Part shown: one piece after another, positions 6,065 through 11,994 of the stretch
Layout: each line of letters begins with the position of its first letter
How positions within the stretch are numbered: the first letter of the stretch is position 1
DNA from: Ardenticatenales bacterium
Lineage (GTDB): Bacteria; Chloroflexota; Anaerolineae; Promineifilales; Promineifilaceae
DNA: 11,994 nucleotides
Reading direction: 5' to 3'
Assembly (NCBI GenBank): GCA_020634515.1
Contig: JACKBL010000016.1
Location: forward strand, 1 to 11,994
The notes under the pieces: model-generated
What the model was told of the DNA's origin: nothing
The model's database searches: none
What the model saw: the letters and a program-made list of their open reading frames with translations, nothing else
Position numbers and translations under genes: made by a program

Positions 6065-7150
6065 ATGATCGTTGTGATGCAGCCGCAAGCGAAGGAAACA
6101 GATGTGCAAGCCCTGATCGCTCGGGTGGAGGCGGCGGGGTGCAAGGTGCATACGAGTGTGGGCGTAGACCGCACGGTGATTGGCGTCATTGGGGATGGGA
6201 CGATTATTGACGCGCGCCAGATCAGTCGCATGGAAGGCGTGGAGAACGTCGTGCCCATCAGCAAGCCGTACAAGGCGGCCAGCCGAGAATTTCATCCGGG
6301 AGACACGGTGTTTGACGTGGGCGGGGTGAGGATCGGCGGGCGTGATTTGGTGATGATTGCCGGACCATGTTCCGTGGAGGGGCGCGCGCACCTGCTGGAA
6401 CTGGCGCACGCCTGCCAGGAAGCGGGCGCGACGGTGCTGCGAGGTGGGGCGTACAAACCGCGCACTTCTCCTTATGCTTTTCAGGGGTTGCAGGAGGAAG
6501 GGCTGCGCTACCTGGCGGAGGCGCGCGAGGCCACGGGCATGCCCGTTATCAGCGAAGTGATGGATCCCGCGCTGGTCCCTTTGATGTGCGAGTATGTGGA
6601 TATTTTGCAGATTGGGGCGCGCAATATGCAGAACTATGCGTTGTTGAATGCGGTGGGTAAGTCGGGGCATCCGGTGTTGCTCAAACGCAGCTTCAGCGGA
6701 ACGATTTTGGAGTGGTTGATGTGCGCCGAGTACATTCTCAGCCACGGCAACACCCGCGTAATTTTGTGCGAGCGGGGCATTCGCGCCAATGAGACGGAAA
6801 CGCGCAATACGTTTGACCTGAACGCCATTCCCGTCATCAAGCAGCTTTCTCACCTGCCAATTGTGGCCGACCCTAGCCACGCGACGGGGAAATGGGAGTA
6901 TGTGGGGGCGGTGGCGCGGGGGGCGGTGGCCGCGGGCGCGGATGGGCTGATGGTTGAGGTGCATCCGCGGCCTGATGAGGCCTGGTCGGATGGCCGCCAG
7001 TCGTTGAAACCGGAGCGTTATGCGCAGTTGGTGCGGGAGGCGCGGCAGGTGGCGCAGGCTGTGGGGCGTGATGTGCCCTGGCCGATGGATGGGTATCCTG
7101 GCAATGGTTATTTGCCGGCAAGGGCGGCTGTGCCGAGTGGTGATTATTGA
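6065..7150 (+). CDS. aroF: 3-deoxy-7-phosphoheptulonate (DAHP) synthase, type I-beta
   Basis: A 361-residue enzyme for the first step of the shikimate pathway, condensing phosphoenolpyruvate and erythrose 4-phosphate in the cytoplasm. It closely follows the Thermotoga maritima enzyme, including residue numbering. Metal ligands are Cys102 (IAGPCSVEG), His272 (DPSH), Glu298 and Asp309. The substrate-loop motif KPRTSPY is at 131-137. Residues 1 to about 72 form the ferredoxin-like/ACT-like regulatory domain, which binds Tyr for feedback inhibition in the T. maritima homologue. The C-terminus is about 20 residues longer than in that enzyme. GAGGAG sits 7 nt before the ATG. A Tyr/Phe-type attenuator lies upstream. 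The gene is followed by a spacer, not by other aro genes, so it appears monocistronic here. Confidence 0.96.
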   Translation: MIVVMQPQAKETDVQALIARVEAAGCKVHTSVGVDRTVIGVIGDGTIIDARQISRMEGVENVVPISKPYKAASREFHPGDTVFDVGGVRIGGRDLVMIAGPCSVEGRAHLLELAHACQEAGATVLRGGAYKPRTSPYAFQGLQEEGLRYLAEAREATGMPVISEVMDPALVPLMCEYVDILQIGARNMQNYALLNAVGKSGHPVLLKRSFSGTILEWLMCAEYILSHGNTRVILCERGIRANETETRNTFDLNAIPVIKQLSHLPIVADPSHATGKWEYVGAVARGAVAAGADGLMVEVHPRPDEAWSDGRQSLKPERYAQLVREARQVAQAVGRDVPWPMDGYPGNGYLPARAAVPSGDY

Positions 7151-7168
7151 GGCAGGCGGATGGGAACG

Positions 7169-7197
7169 TTTCAGGCGGTGGGGAAGTTTGCTATACT
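7169..7197 (+). promoter_or_regulatory. Possible promoter of the Crp/Fnr regulator gene
   Basis: TATACT at 7192-7197 is a good -10 box. The -35 candidate TTTCAG at 7169, 17 nt upstream, is poor. Similar TATACT boxes with weak -35 regions occur before the next two genes (8134 and 8635), so these may be activator-dependent promoters. Confidence 0.4.
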
Positions 7198-7310
7198 TTT
7201 GCGGCAAACGCATTCTCCATGCGCAAGGGGCATCACGCGAGACGAAAGATGAAGATATCTCTGGCTCTTGCGGATTTCGCAGATTCTGCCCCACATATGG
7301 GTTTGGCGGC

Positions 7311-7354
7311 GAGGCTTTAGCCGGTTCTTGCGCACAAATTCCGGCTAAAGCCTC
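7311..7354. repeat. 14-bp perfect inverted repeat in the spacer before the regulator gene
   Basis: GAGGCTTTAGCCGG (7311-7324) and CCGGCTAAAGCCTC (7341-7354) are perfect inverted arms around a 16-nt loop. No T-run follows. It looks like a dispersed REP-type palindrome in the transcribed leader of the downstream gene. The rest of the 277-bp spacer (7151-7427) shows no gene. Confidence 0.85.
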
Positions 7355-7427
7355 CACTCCCCGCGAATTCCTGAAGAGCCAGAAAGTTCCAGAAAGATTG
7401 TTTTCGTAGGAGTCGATAGAGGACAAC

Positions 7428-8102
7428 ATGCTCGATCAGGCACAGTTCCGGCGCATTGCGCGCGTTCTGCCCTTTTTGCAGCGGGCGGATGCGTCCCTGA
7501 GGCGTGAATTTCAGCAAAACACCTTTTATGCGCGTATTCCCGTCGGTCAGGATGTGTTCTTGGAGGGGGACAGCGCCGATGCTATTGCTTTGTTGATTGC
7601 CGGCATTGTCCGCGTCTACAAAATTGGCGAAACAGGACGAGAGATCACCCTCTATCGCTTTGGCCTGGGGGAGTCGTGCATTCTGACGGCCAATGCCATC
7701 CTCAGCCAGCATCGTTTTCCGGCTATTGCCACCGTGGAAGAGACGGCGGAGGCGGTGATGGTTCCGGCGGATGTGTTCCGCGACTGGGTGCGCCGTTACG
7801 ATGGATGGCGCGACTTTGTCTTTGACCTGCTGTCGCAGCGCCTGGTGAGCATGATGGCGACTGTGGATGAAGTCGCCTTTCGTCGCATGGATGCGCGGGT
7901 GGCGGCCCTGCTTCTGGATCGCTGCCGCCGCCAGAACCCCATCCGCATCACGCATCAGGAGATCGCCGCCGATTTGGGGAGTTCGCGGGAGGTGATCAGC
8001 CGCATTTTGGAGGGATTTGCCGGTGAGGGGATGGTGCGGACGGGTCGTGGCATGATTGAGGTGGCTGATGTGGCGCGGTTGCAAGAGCGGGCGGTTATGT
8101 GA
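7428..8102 (+). CDS. Crp/Fnr-family transcriptional regulator
   Basis: A 224-residue regulator. Residues about 20-125 form a cyclic-nucleotide-binding-type beta-roll (IPVGQDVFLEGD, LLIAGIVRVYK, GLGESCILTANAIL). A long dimerisation helix lies at about 130-165. Residues 172-215 are a winged helix of the Crp type, with recognition helix SSREVISRILEGF at 185-197. There is no N-terminal four-cysteine Fe-S cluster motif as in FNR; Cys84 and Cys166 are the only cysteines. The ligand is not predictable: the usual cAMP-contact motif is not clearly present. GAGG lies about 7 nt before the ATG. A candidate operator overlaps its stop codon, upstream of the DUF2892 gene. In my recollection, regulators carrying the ESCILT motif often sit beside DUF2892 genes. 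Confidence 0.93.
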   Translation: MLDQAQFRRIARVLPFLQRADASLRREFQQNTFYARIPVGQDVFLEGDSADAIALLIAGIVRVYKIGETGREITLYRFGLGESCILTANAILSQHRFPAIATVEETAEAVMVPADVFRDWVRRYDGWRDFVFDLLSQRLVSMMATVDEVAFRRMDARVAALLLDRCRRQNPIRITHQEIAADLGSSREVISRILEGFAGEGMVRTGRGMIEVADVARLQERAVM

Positions 8103-8112
8103 CTTTGTCACA
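8098..8112. promoter_or_regulatory. Candidate Crp/Fnr-type operator
   Basis: TGTGAC-TTT-GTCACA is a perfect palindrome with a 3-nt centre, overlapping the regulator's stop codon. Its half-sites match the CRP half-site TGTGA/TCACA, but the spacing is 5 nt instead of the usual 6. Its centre (8105) is about 41 bp upstream of the start site expected from the -10 box at 8134. That is the classical class II activator position. Confidence 0.62.
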
Positions 8113-8133
8113 GACAGAGGGCAGGCTATTTTC

Positions 8134-8139
8134 TATACT
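8134..8139 (+). promoter_or_regulatory. Possible -10 box of the DUF2892 gene
   Basis: TATACT is at 8134-8139, with no consensus -35 at 16-18 nt. The nearest TTGTCA (8105) is 23 nt away and lies inside the palindrome. A missing -35 with an operator in its place fits an activator-dependent promoter. The rest of 8140-8291 shows no gene. Confidence 0.45.
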
Positions 8140-8291
8140 GTGAGTAGATTTTTACATGGATCGGGTGACGAAAGGAGGGCGCGGCAGAGCGTCGCGCTTG
8201 CGTTTGTCCTCGTGGCGAATGCCGGCACGATTTCCCAAGGAGTGGAAATTGGTCCAATCTGGCTTAGCAGTTACCGAAAAAGGAGATGGAA

Positions 8292-8519
8292 ATGAACCCC
8301 TTTGTGACATTTATGGCTTCTATGACCGGGCGCGTGGTGCGCATTGTGGCGGGTATTGCCCTGATCGCCTGGGGATTGTGGGGATTGACGGGAACTGTCG
8401 GGATTGTCGTTGCTATTGTGGGGCTGCTGCCTCTGGTAGCCGGGGTGTTCGATTTTTGCGTGTTTGCCCCCCTGTTTGGCGCGCCTCTGAGCGGGCCGAA
8501 GATTCGCGCCGGTAAATAG
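8292..8519 (+). CDS. Small DUF2892 (YgaP-type) inner-membrane protein
   Basis: 75 residues with two hydrophobic helices (about 15-31 and 34-54). They are followed by FDFCVFAPLFG, matching the conserved Cys-containing end of DUF2892 domains. In YgaP this domain is the membrane anchor of a rhodanese; here it stands alone. The start at 8292 is chosen because GGAG lies 6 nt upstream; an in-frame ATG at 8286 would be too close. It follows the Crp/Fnr regulator and may be its target. A terminator ends the transcript. Confidence 0.85.
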   Translation: MNPFVTFMASMTGRVVRIVAGIALIAWGLWGLTGTVGIVVAIVGLLPLVAGVFDFCVFAPLFGAPLSGPKIRAGK

Positions 8520-8576
8520 CGGCAGCCTGGCAGCGGACGTTTGTCCAGCATCATTGGCCTGTCAAAACAGTTCTGG

Positions 8577-8608
8577 AGGCGTTACGCGATTCGGCGTAGC
8601 GCCTTTTT
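8577..8608 (+). terminator. Rho-independent terminator after the DUF2892 gene
   Basis: GGCGTTACGC (8578-8587) pairs with GCGTAGCGCC (8594-8603): ten pairs including one G-U, loop GATTCG, then five Ts. Confidence 0.9.
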
Positions 8609-8872
8609 CGCTTTCCCATCCTTTCGCAACATGTTATACTGTGCCGGAAGAGAGGGCGGGGGCGCGCGGGTTGTATGATTGTGTCTTGAGTGTTGATGCC
8701 GGCATCTACGAGGAAATGAGATCCCATATTCCTCTTCCGGCTGGATTCCCACTAAAAGGAAAGTAACCATTCACCATTCAGAGGTGCGACGCACTTATGG
8801 ACGCCGTTTGCATGACGATGTGCCCTATTCAAGTGCGGCTTGCCTATGTAAACATAAAGGAAAAATGCATTC
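8609..8872. other. Leader and promoter region of the cyclophilin gene
   Basis: No gene is supported here. TATACT at 8635-8640 is a possible -10 box with a weak -35, giving a leader of about 225 nt. A TGCCGGCA octamer is at 8697. AAAGGA at 8856-8861 serves the next gene. A three-codon ORF (ATG-CAT-TCA-TGA, 8865-8876) overlaps the cyclophilin start. Confidence 0.45.
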
Positions 8873-9358
8873 ATGAAAGCAAAACAATGGTCTCAGCCCC
8901 CGGCGATGCAAATTGACGTGAAGAAAAAGTACGTGGTGACGATGGAAACCAATCGCGGCACCATTGAGATTGAATTGCACCCGCAACACGCGCCGTTGAC
9001 GGTAAACAACTTCGTCTTCCTCTGCCGTGAGGGTTTTTACGATGGCGTCTCCTTTCATCGCGTTATTAGCAACTTCGTCATCCAGGGGGGCGATCCGACG
9101 GGCAGCGGAGCGGGCGGCCCCGGATACCGCTTCTCCGATGAGACCGCGGGGAATCCGTTGAAGCATATGCGCGGCGCTCTCTCTATGGCAAATGCCGGCC
9201 CCAATACCAACGGTAGTCAATTTTTCATCACACATTCCCCGCAGCCGCACCTGAACGGGCGACACACCGTGTTTGGCACGGTCGCCAGCGGCATGGATGT
9301 GGTGGACGCCATCCGCGCCGGAGACAAAATGGTGCGCGTGACCGTGCAAGAAAGCTGA
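8873..9358 (+). CDS. Peptidyl-prolyl cis-trans isomerase, cyclophilin type
   Basis: 161 residues of a cyclophilin that isomerises X-Pro bonds during folding. Active-site residues align with human CypA: Arg63, Phe68 and Gln71 in FHRVISNFVIQGGD; Met106, Asn108, Gln116 and Phe118 in SMANAGPNTNGSQFFI; and His131. The CypA tryptophan (Trp121) is replaced by His126, common in bacterial forms. There is no signal peptide, so it is cytoplasmic. AAAGGA lies 11 nt before the ATG, slightly long; an internal ATG at codon 12 lacks a ribosome-binding site. Confidence 0.95.
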   Translation: MKAKQWSQPPAMQIDVKKKYVVTMETNRGTIEIELHPQHAPLTVNNFVFLCREGFYDGVSFHRVISNFVIQGGDPTGSGAGGPGYRFSDETAGNPLKHMRGALSMANAGPNTNGSQFFITHSPQPHLNGRHTVFGTVASGMDVVDAIRAGDKMVRVTVQES

Positions 9359-9390
9359 ATAAATGCCTGTGAGGCTAAAATGGTGAGTTC

Positions 9391-9477
9391 ACTGAAAAAA
9401 CCGGGTTTTTCGATTGTCCGGCTGAAATTACCAGAGTGGTTCATGTGTAAAAACCCGGTTTTTGGCCTTTTTTCAGT
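9391..9477. repeat. Nested inverted repeats after the cyclophilin gene
   Basis: AAAAACCGGGTTTTT (9396-9410) and its exact reverse complement AAAAACCCGGTTTTT (9449-9463) form a 15-bp inverted repeat. Each arm is also nearly self-palindromic. An outer pair, ACTGAAAAAA (9391-9400) with TTTTTTCAGT (9468-9477), overlaps the first arm. The first self-hairpin followed by Ts may act as a terminator for the cyclophilin gene. The symmetrical arms also resemble the ends of a small palindromic mobile element. Confidence 0.8.
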
Positions 9478-9487
9478 AGAGTCACTT

Positions 9488-9529
9488 TAGTGGACCACTA
9501 CTTCAGTGGACCGCCGGCGGATGCCGGCA
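9488..9529. repeat. Short palindromes before the NifU-like gene
   Basis: TAGTGG-A-CCACTA (9488-9500) is followed by a second AGTGGACC (9505) and the GC-rich CCGCCGGCGGATGCCGGCAC ending in the TGCCGGCA octamer. No gene is present in 9359-9615. It looks like part of a dispersed intergenic repeat. Confidence 0.6.
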
Positions 9530-9615
9530 CTACGGACATTTTCATCCATCGTGGTGCGCCTCGATCATGGGGAACTCGTGAGATGTTGCACCGCGACCAG
9601 AATATGGAGGCTACT

Positions 9616-9885
9616 ATGGCGATGACGTTTTCTGATCCCGCGCAAACGATGTCTGAGGCCAGCCCGGAAGAGCGGATGCGTGCCCTTATCGAAGCTATCA
9701 GCAGCTACATTGAAATGTATCATGGCGGAGCCGTGTCCATGGTCGCTTTCGATGGGAAAATGCTAAAAGTGCATATGTCCGGCGCTTGCGATGGATGCCG
9801 CCTGGCCCCGACCACGCTGCATGGCTGGGTCGAAGGGACCGTACGCCAATTCTTCCCGGAGATTGAGTCCGTCCTGGCTGTGTGA
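9616..9885 (+). CDS. NifU C-terminal-domain (Nfu-type) Fe-S cluster protein
   Basis: 89 residues matching the stand-alone NifU C-terminal domain, a scaffold or carrier for iron-sulfur clusters. The cluster-binding motif is CDGC (Cys58, Cys61) in GACDGCRLAPTTLHGWVEG, and the protein ends with the typical FPEIESVLAV. Normal Nfu domains have about 70-80 residues; the first ~20 here are extra. The start is placed at 9616 because GGAGG lies 5 nt upstream; the frame extends further upstream into repeats without support. No other isc/suf genes are in the window. Confidence 0.9.
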   Translation: MAMTFSDPAQTMSEASPEERMRALIEAISSYIEMYHGGAVSMVAFDGKMLKVHMSGACDGCRLAPTTLHGWVEGTVRQFFPEIESVLAV

Positions 9886-9985
9886 GTAACCTTACCCACG
9901 CCATTCGCGCGAAATTTGGACAAAATCCAGCGCAATATGCTAACATTTGCTTTGCTTCAGAACCCTTCGGAAACACTCGAGTTTG

Positions 9986-11326
9986 ATGCCGCACGCTATG
10001 TCTGATTCTACTACAGTTCCCACCTTCAATATGAAAGTCGTTGTGCAAGAGACCGGGCTGAAACCGGATACTTTGCGTGCCTGGGAGCGCCGCTATGGCG
10101 TGCCTTCTCCCGAACGCACCGCCGGCGGCCATCGGCTCTACTCGCAATATGAGATCGACATGCTCAAATGGCTCATTGCGCGCCAGGAAGAGGGGTTGAG
10201 CATCAGCCATGCCATTGAGTTGTGGCAGCAATTGCGGAGCGAAGGGCAAGATCCACTGGAGCGTTATGGGCAGGAAATGCCGGCATCTTCTGTATCAGGC
10301 GCGGTACACGTCATGGGAGACCGCATTGATACGTTGCGCGAGGCCTGGATAGAAGCCTGTCTGAGTTTTCAGGAGTTTGCGGCGCAGCAGATTTTGGCGC
10401 AGGCGTTCGCTTTCTTTCCTCCGGAAACGGTTTGTGTGGAGCTGCTGCAAAAGGGGCTGCGCGAGATTGGTTGCGGCTGGTATGAGGGGCGGGTGAGCGT
10501 GCAGCAGGAGCATTTTGCTTCGGCGTTGGCGGTGCGGCAGTTGGAGGCGCTGCGGGGTTCGCTGGCTTCAACCGTGCGGCAAAAGCGCGTGCTACTGGCC
10601 TGCCCACCGCACGAAGAGCACACGTTTAGCCTGCTGTTGTTGACGGTGCTGCTACGCTGGCGGGGGATGGATGTGGTGTATCTGGGGGCGAATGTGCCCC
10701 TGGCGCGCCTGGATACATCAGTAGCCGTGATTCGGCCGCAGCTAGTGGTTGCCGCGGCACAAACGCTGCCGGCGGCGGGGATGTTGATGGATATGGCGCA
10801 ACTGCTGCGGCAGGTCGGCGTGCCGTTGGCTTATGGCGGTTGGGTGTTTAATCAGATTCCGGCGCTACCGAAGCGGATTCCGGGATTCTTTTTAGGCGAG
10901 GATTTGCCGGAGGCGGCACCGAAAATAGAGTCCTGGCTGCAATCATTGCCTTCGCCGCCAGAGGTTGTGCCCGTATCCGCCGCTTACGAATTGGCGATGC
11001 TGCACTTTCAGGAGCGACGGGCGGCGATTGAGGCGTATTTGTATGGACATGCCCAGGCGATGCTGCAGATGGGCACGACGCGCTCGCTGTTGTTGAGTAT
11101 CAACAGAGAGTTGGGCAATAGTATTGAGGCGGCTTTGCGTCTGGGGGATATGGCGCTTTTGTCATCGGACATCGACTGGATTCAGGGTTTTCTGACGGGG
11201 GCGGCGTATGGAATGCCGGCACAAATCCTACCCCACTACCTCTCCCTCTATCTCCAGGCGGCAACAGCCACCCTCGATAAACGGGGTGAGCCGCTCCTGG
11301 ACTGGTTACGCCAGGCCAGTGGATAG
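9986..11326 (+). CDS. MerR-family, B12-binding (CarH-like) transcriptional regulator with C-terminal extension
   Basis: 446 residues. Residues 15-85 are a MerR-type DNA-binding domain (DTLRAWERRYGVPSPERTAGGHRLYS). About 115-195 is the helical cap of cobalamin-binding proteins, with the W-x9-EH motif (Trp165, Glu175-His176) that covers adenosylcobalamin in the photoreceptor CarH. About 199-322 is the Rossmann-like B12 domain, with His212 in E-x-H-x-x-S as the likely lower axial ligand (usual form E/D-x-H-x-x-G). Residues about 330-446 are an additional helical segment absent from CarH (about 300 residues). Family knowledge suggests a light- or B12-responsive repressor. The start is uncertain: ATG 9986 and ATG 9998 both lack a strong ribosome-binding site. 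It converges on the next gene with an 11-bp gap and no visible terminator. Confidence 0.88.
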   Translation: MPHAMSDSTTVPTFNMKVVVQETGLKPDTLRAWERRYGVPSPERTAGGHRLYSQYEIDMLKWLIARQEEGLSISHAIELWQQLRSEGQDPLERYGQEMPASSVSGAVHVMGDRIDTLREAWIEACLSFQEFAAQQILAQAFAFFPPETVCVELLQKGLREIGCGWYEGRVSVQQEHFASALAVRQLEALRGSLASTVRQKRVLLACPPHEEHTFSLLLLTVLLRWRGMDVVYLGANVPLARLDTSVAVIRPQLVVAAAQTLPAAGMLMDMAQLLRQVGVPLAYGGWVFNQIPALPKRIPGFFLGEDLPEAAPKIESWLQSLPSPPEVVPVSAAYELAMLHFQERRAAIEAYLYGHAQAMLQMGTTRSLLLSINRELGNSIEAALRLGDMALLSSDIDWIQGFLTGAAYGMPAQILPHYLSLYLQAATATLDKRGEPLLDWLRQASG

Positions 11327-11337
11327 GTCCTCAGTTT

Positions 11338-11982
11338 TCAACAGCAAGTACGGACATCGACAATCCGCTCAACCACGGGCGCGACAGCCTCGCGCGCTTG
11401 CGCTTCGCTAATTCCCGTCACCTTGAACGTCACGATCCGGTTGGTTGTATCCTCGCCCGCGAATTGTCCGAAAGCGATAAAGCTGCCGCCCACATTGGCG
11501 ATTGCCTGCGTGAGTTGACCCAATGCGCCTGGATGATCCGGCACGACGACGGTCACGCGCACCCCATTTTCACGTGCGCCCATCAATTCCAACAGAATTT
11601 TGAACAGGTCCGTCTCCGTGATCAACCCCACCACGCCCCCATCCGCCATGACGGGTAGGCCGCCAATTTTGTTGTCCGCCATAATGCGCGCGGCTTCTTC
11701 GATGGGCGTGTCCTCGTGGACGGAGAATACATCTTTGGTCATGACGTCGCGCACGCGAATCTGGCTGATCAAATAGTTAATCTCCCAGACGCTGAGGGAA
11801 GTGGCATCGGAAGGCGCGGCGTGCATCAGGTCTTTATCGGAAACAATACCGATCATCTTGCCGTCCTGGATCACGGGCATACGCCGGATGCGCTCACGCT
11901 GCATCAGTCGTAGCGCTTCCATGATGGGAACGTCCGGCTTCACGGAGATAACAGGGTGGGACATGCGTTCTTTTACGAGCAT
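11338..11982 (-). CDS. CBS-CBS-ACT domain protein (AcuB-like)
   Basis: 214 residues. CBS domain 1 spans about 1-56 (MLVKERMSHPVISV..IVSDKDLM), CBS domain 2 about 76-134 (VRDVMTKDVFSV..LITETDLF), and an ACT domain about 141-210 (VRVTVVVPDHPGALGQLTQAI). CBS pairs bind adenine nucleotides and ACT domains bind amino acids, so this is probably a cytoplasmic ligand sensor. The same architecture occurs in Bacillus AcuB, but no acetoin genes are near, so the role is open. GGAGG (within CTGGAGGAACCC) lies 5 nt before the ATG at the edge of the window. The last two residues are Cys-Cys. Confidence 0.9.
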   Translation of the reverse strand: MLVKERMSHPVISVKPDVPIMEALRLMQRERIRRMPVIQDGKMIGIVSDKDLMHAAPSDATSLSVWEINYLISQIRVRDVMTKDVFSVHEDTPIEEAARIMADNKIGGLPVMADGGVVGLITETDLFKILLELMGARENGVRVTVVVPDHPGALGQLTQAIANVGGSFIAFGQFAGEDTTNRIVTFKVTGISEAQAREAVAPVVERIVDVRTCC

Positions 11983-11994
11983 GGGTTCCTCCAG

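Larger units (their letters stand above)
945..11221. repeat. Dispersed octamer palindrome TGCCGGCA, 14 copies
   Basis: Exact copies start at 945, 2557, 2773, 2968, 3691, 4197, 4421, 7113, 7598, 8220, 8697, 9522, 10278 and 11214. Eleven are in coding sequence and three in spacers. In coding sequence they fall in all three codon phases, for example LPA at 7113, IAGI at 7598 and LCRQ at 3691. A random 8-mer is expected about 0.2 times in 12 kb, or somewhat more with GC bias. Confidence 0.9.

Noticed and set aside
5969..7429. Long minus-strand frame of 486 codons opposite aroF
   Set aside because: It is rich in Arg, His and Pro with no domain, runs through repeats, and mirrors a well-supported enzyme gene. 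It is a shadow of GC-rich codon use.
7317..8111. Minus-strand frame of 264 codons opposite the Crp/Fnr gene
   Set aside because: The plus-strand product is a clear regulator with a good ribosome-binding site; the antisense product has no recognisable domain.
8554..8766. Plus-strand 70-codon frame after the DUF2892 gene
   Set aside because: It runs across the terminator at 8577-8608, has no ribosome-binding site and no recognisable motif.

Overview
The window is about 12 kb of GC-rich bacterial DNA. It most likely comes from an uncultured Chloroflexota (Anaerolineae-like) genome. This is an inference from several signs: a secreted protein mixing P-domain, Ig-like and jelly-roll domains; a lipoprotein with a Thr/Pro/Ala-rich linker; a Thermotoga-type DAHP synthase; and intergenic spacers full of short palindromic repeats. 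No rRNA, tRNA, CRISPR array or transposase is visible. The window looks chromosomal.

Layout. (1) Positions 2-2098 (+) hold the 3' part of a large secreted multidomain protein with a nearly identical internal duplication; it ends at a bidirectional terminator. (2) On the minus strand lie a membrane site-2-type protease with CBS domains (2219-3337) and, upstream of it, a seven-Asp-box lipoprotein with a chagasin-like C-terminus (3630-5264). The 292-bp spacer between them carries three inverted repeats. (3) Positions 5265-6064 are a long spacer holding a sigma-70 promoter, a 28-codon leader peptide with a Tyr/Phe codon run, mutually exclusive antiterminator and terminator helices, and then REP-like repeats. 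All of this precedes aroF (6065-7150, type I-beta DAHP synthase). (4) A Crp/Fnr-family regulator (7428-8102) is followed by a small DUF2892 membrane protein (8292-8519). A TGTGAC/GTCACA palindrome between them lies near -41 of a possible promoter. (5) A cyclophilin (8873-9358), a NifU C-terminal-type Fe-S protein (9616-9885) and a CarH-like MerR/B12-binding regulator with an extra C-terminal domain (9986-11326) follow on the plus strand. (6) A CBS-CBS-ACT protein (11338-11982) lies convergent on the minus strand, with its ribosome-binding site at the window edge.

The strongest observation is a complete ribosome-mediated attenuator upstream of aroF. The promoter TTGACG-N17-TATGAT is followed by an ORF encoding Tyr-Thr-Tyr-Phe-Tyr-Phe. 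The 9-nt segment GCCGCGTCT lies inside that ORF and is an exact copy of the 3' arm of the downstream terminator, so it can pair perfectly with the terminator's 5' arm. Tyrosine and phenylalanine are end products of the pathway that DAHP synthase opens. The enzyme also has the N-terminal domain that mediates Tyr feedback in Thermotoga maritima, so both gene expression and enzyme activity may sense aromatic amino acids.

A second window-wide signal is the octamer palindrome TGCCGGCA, present 14 times in 12 kb, in all three codon positions, on genes of both orientations and in spacers. It resembles the HIP1 phenomenon of cyanobacteria with a different sequence.
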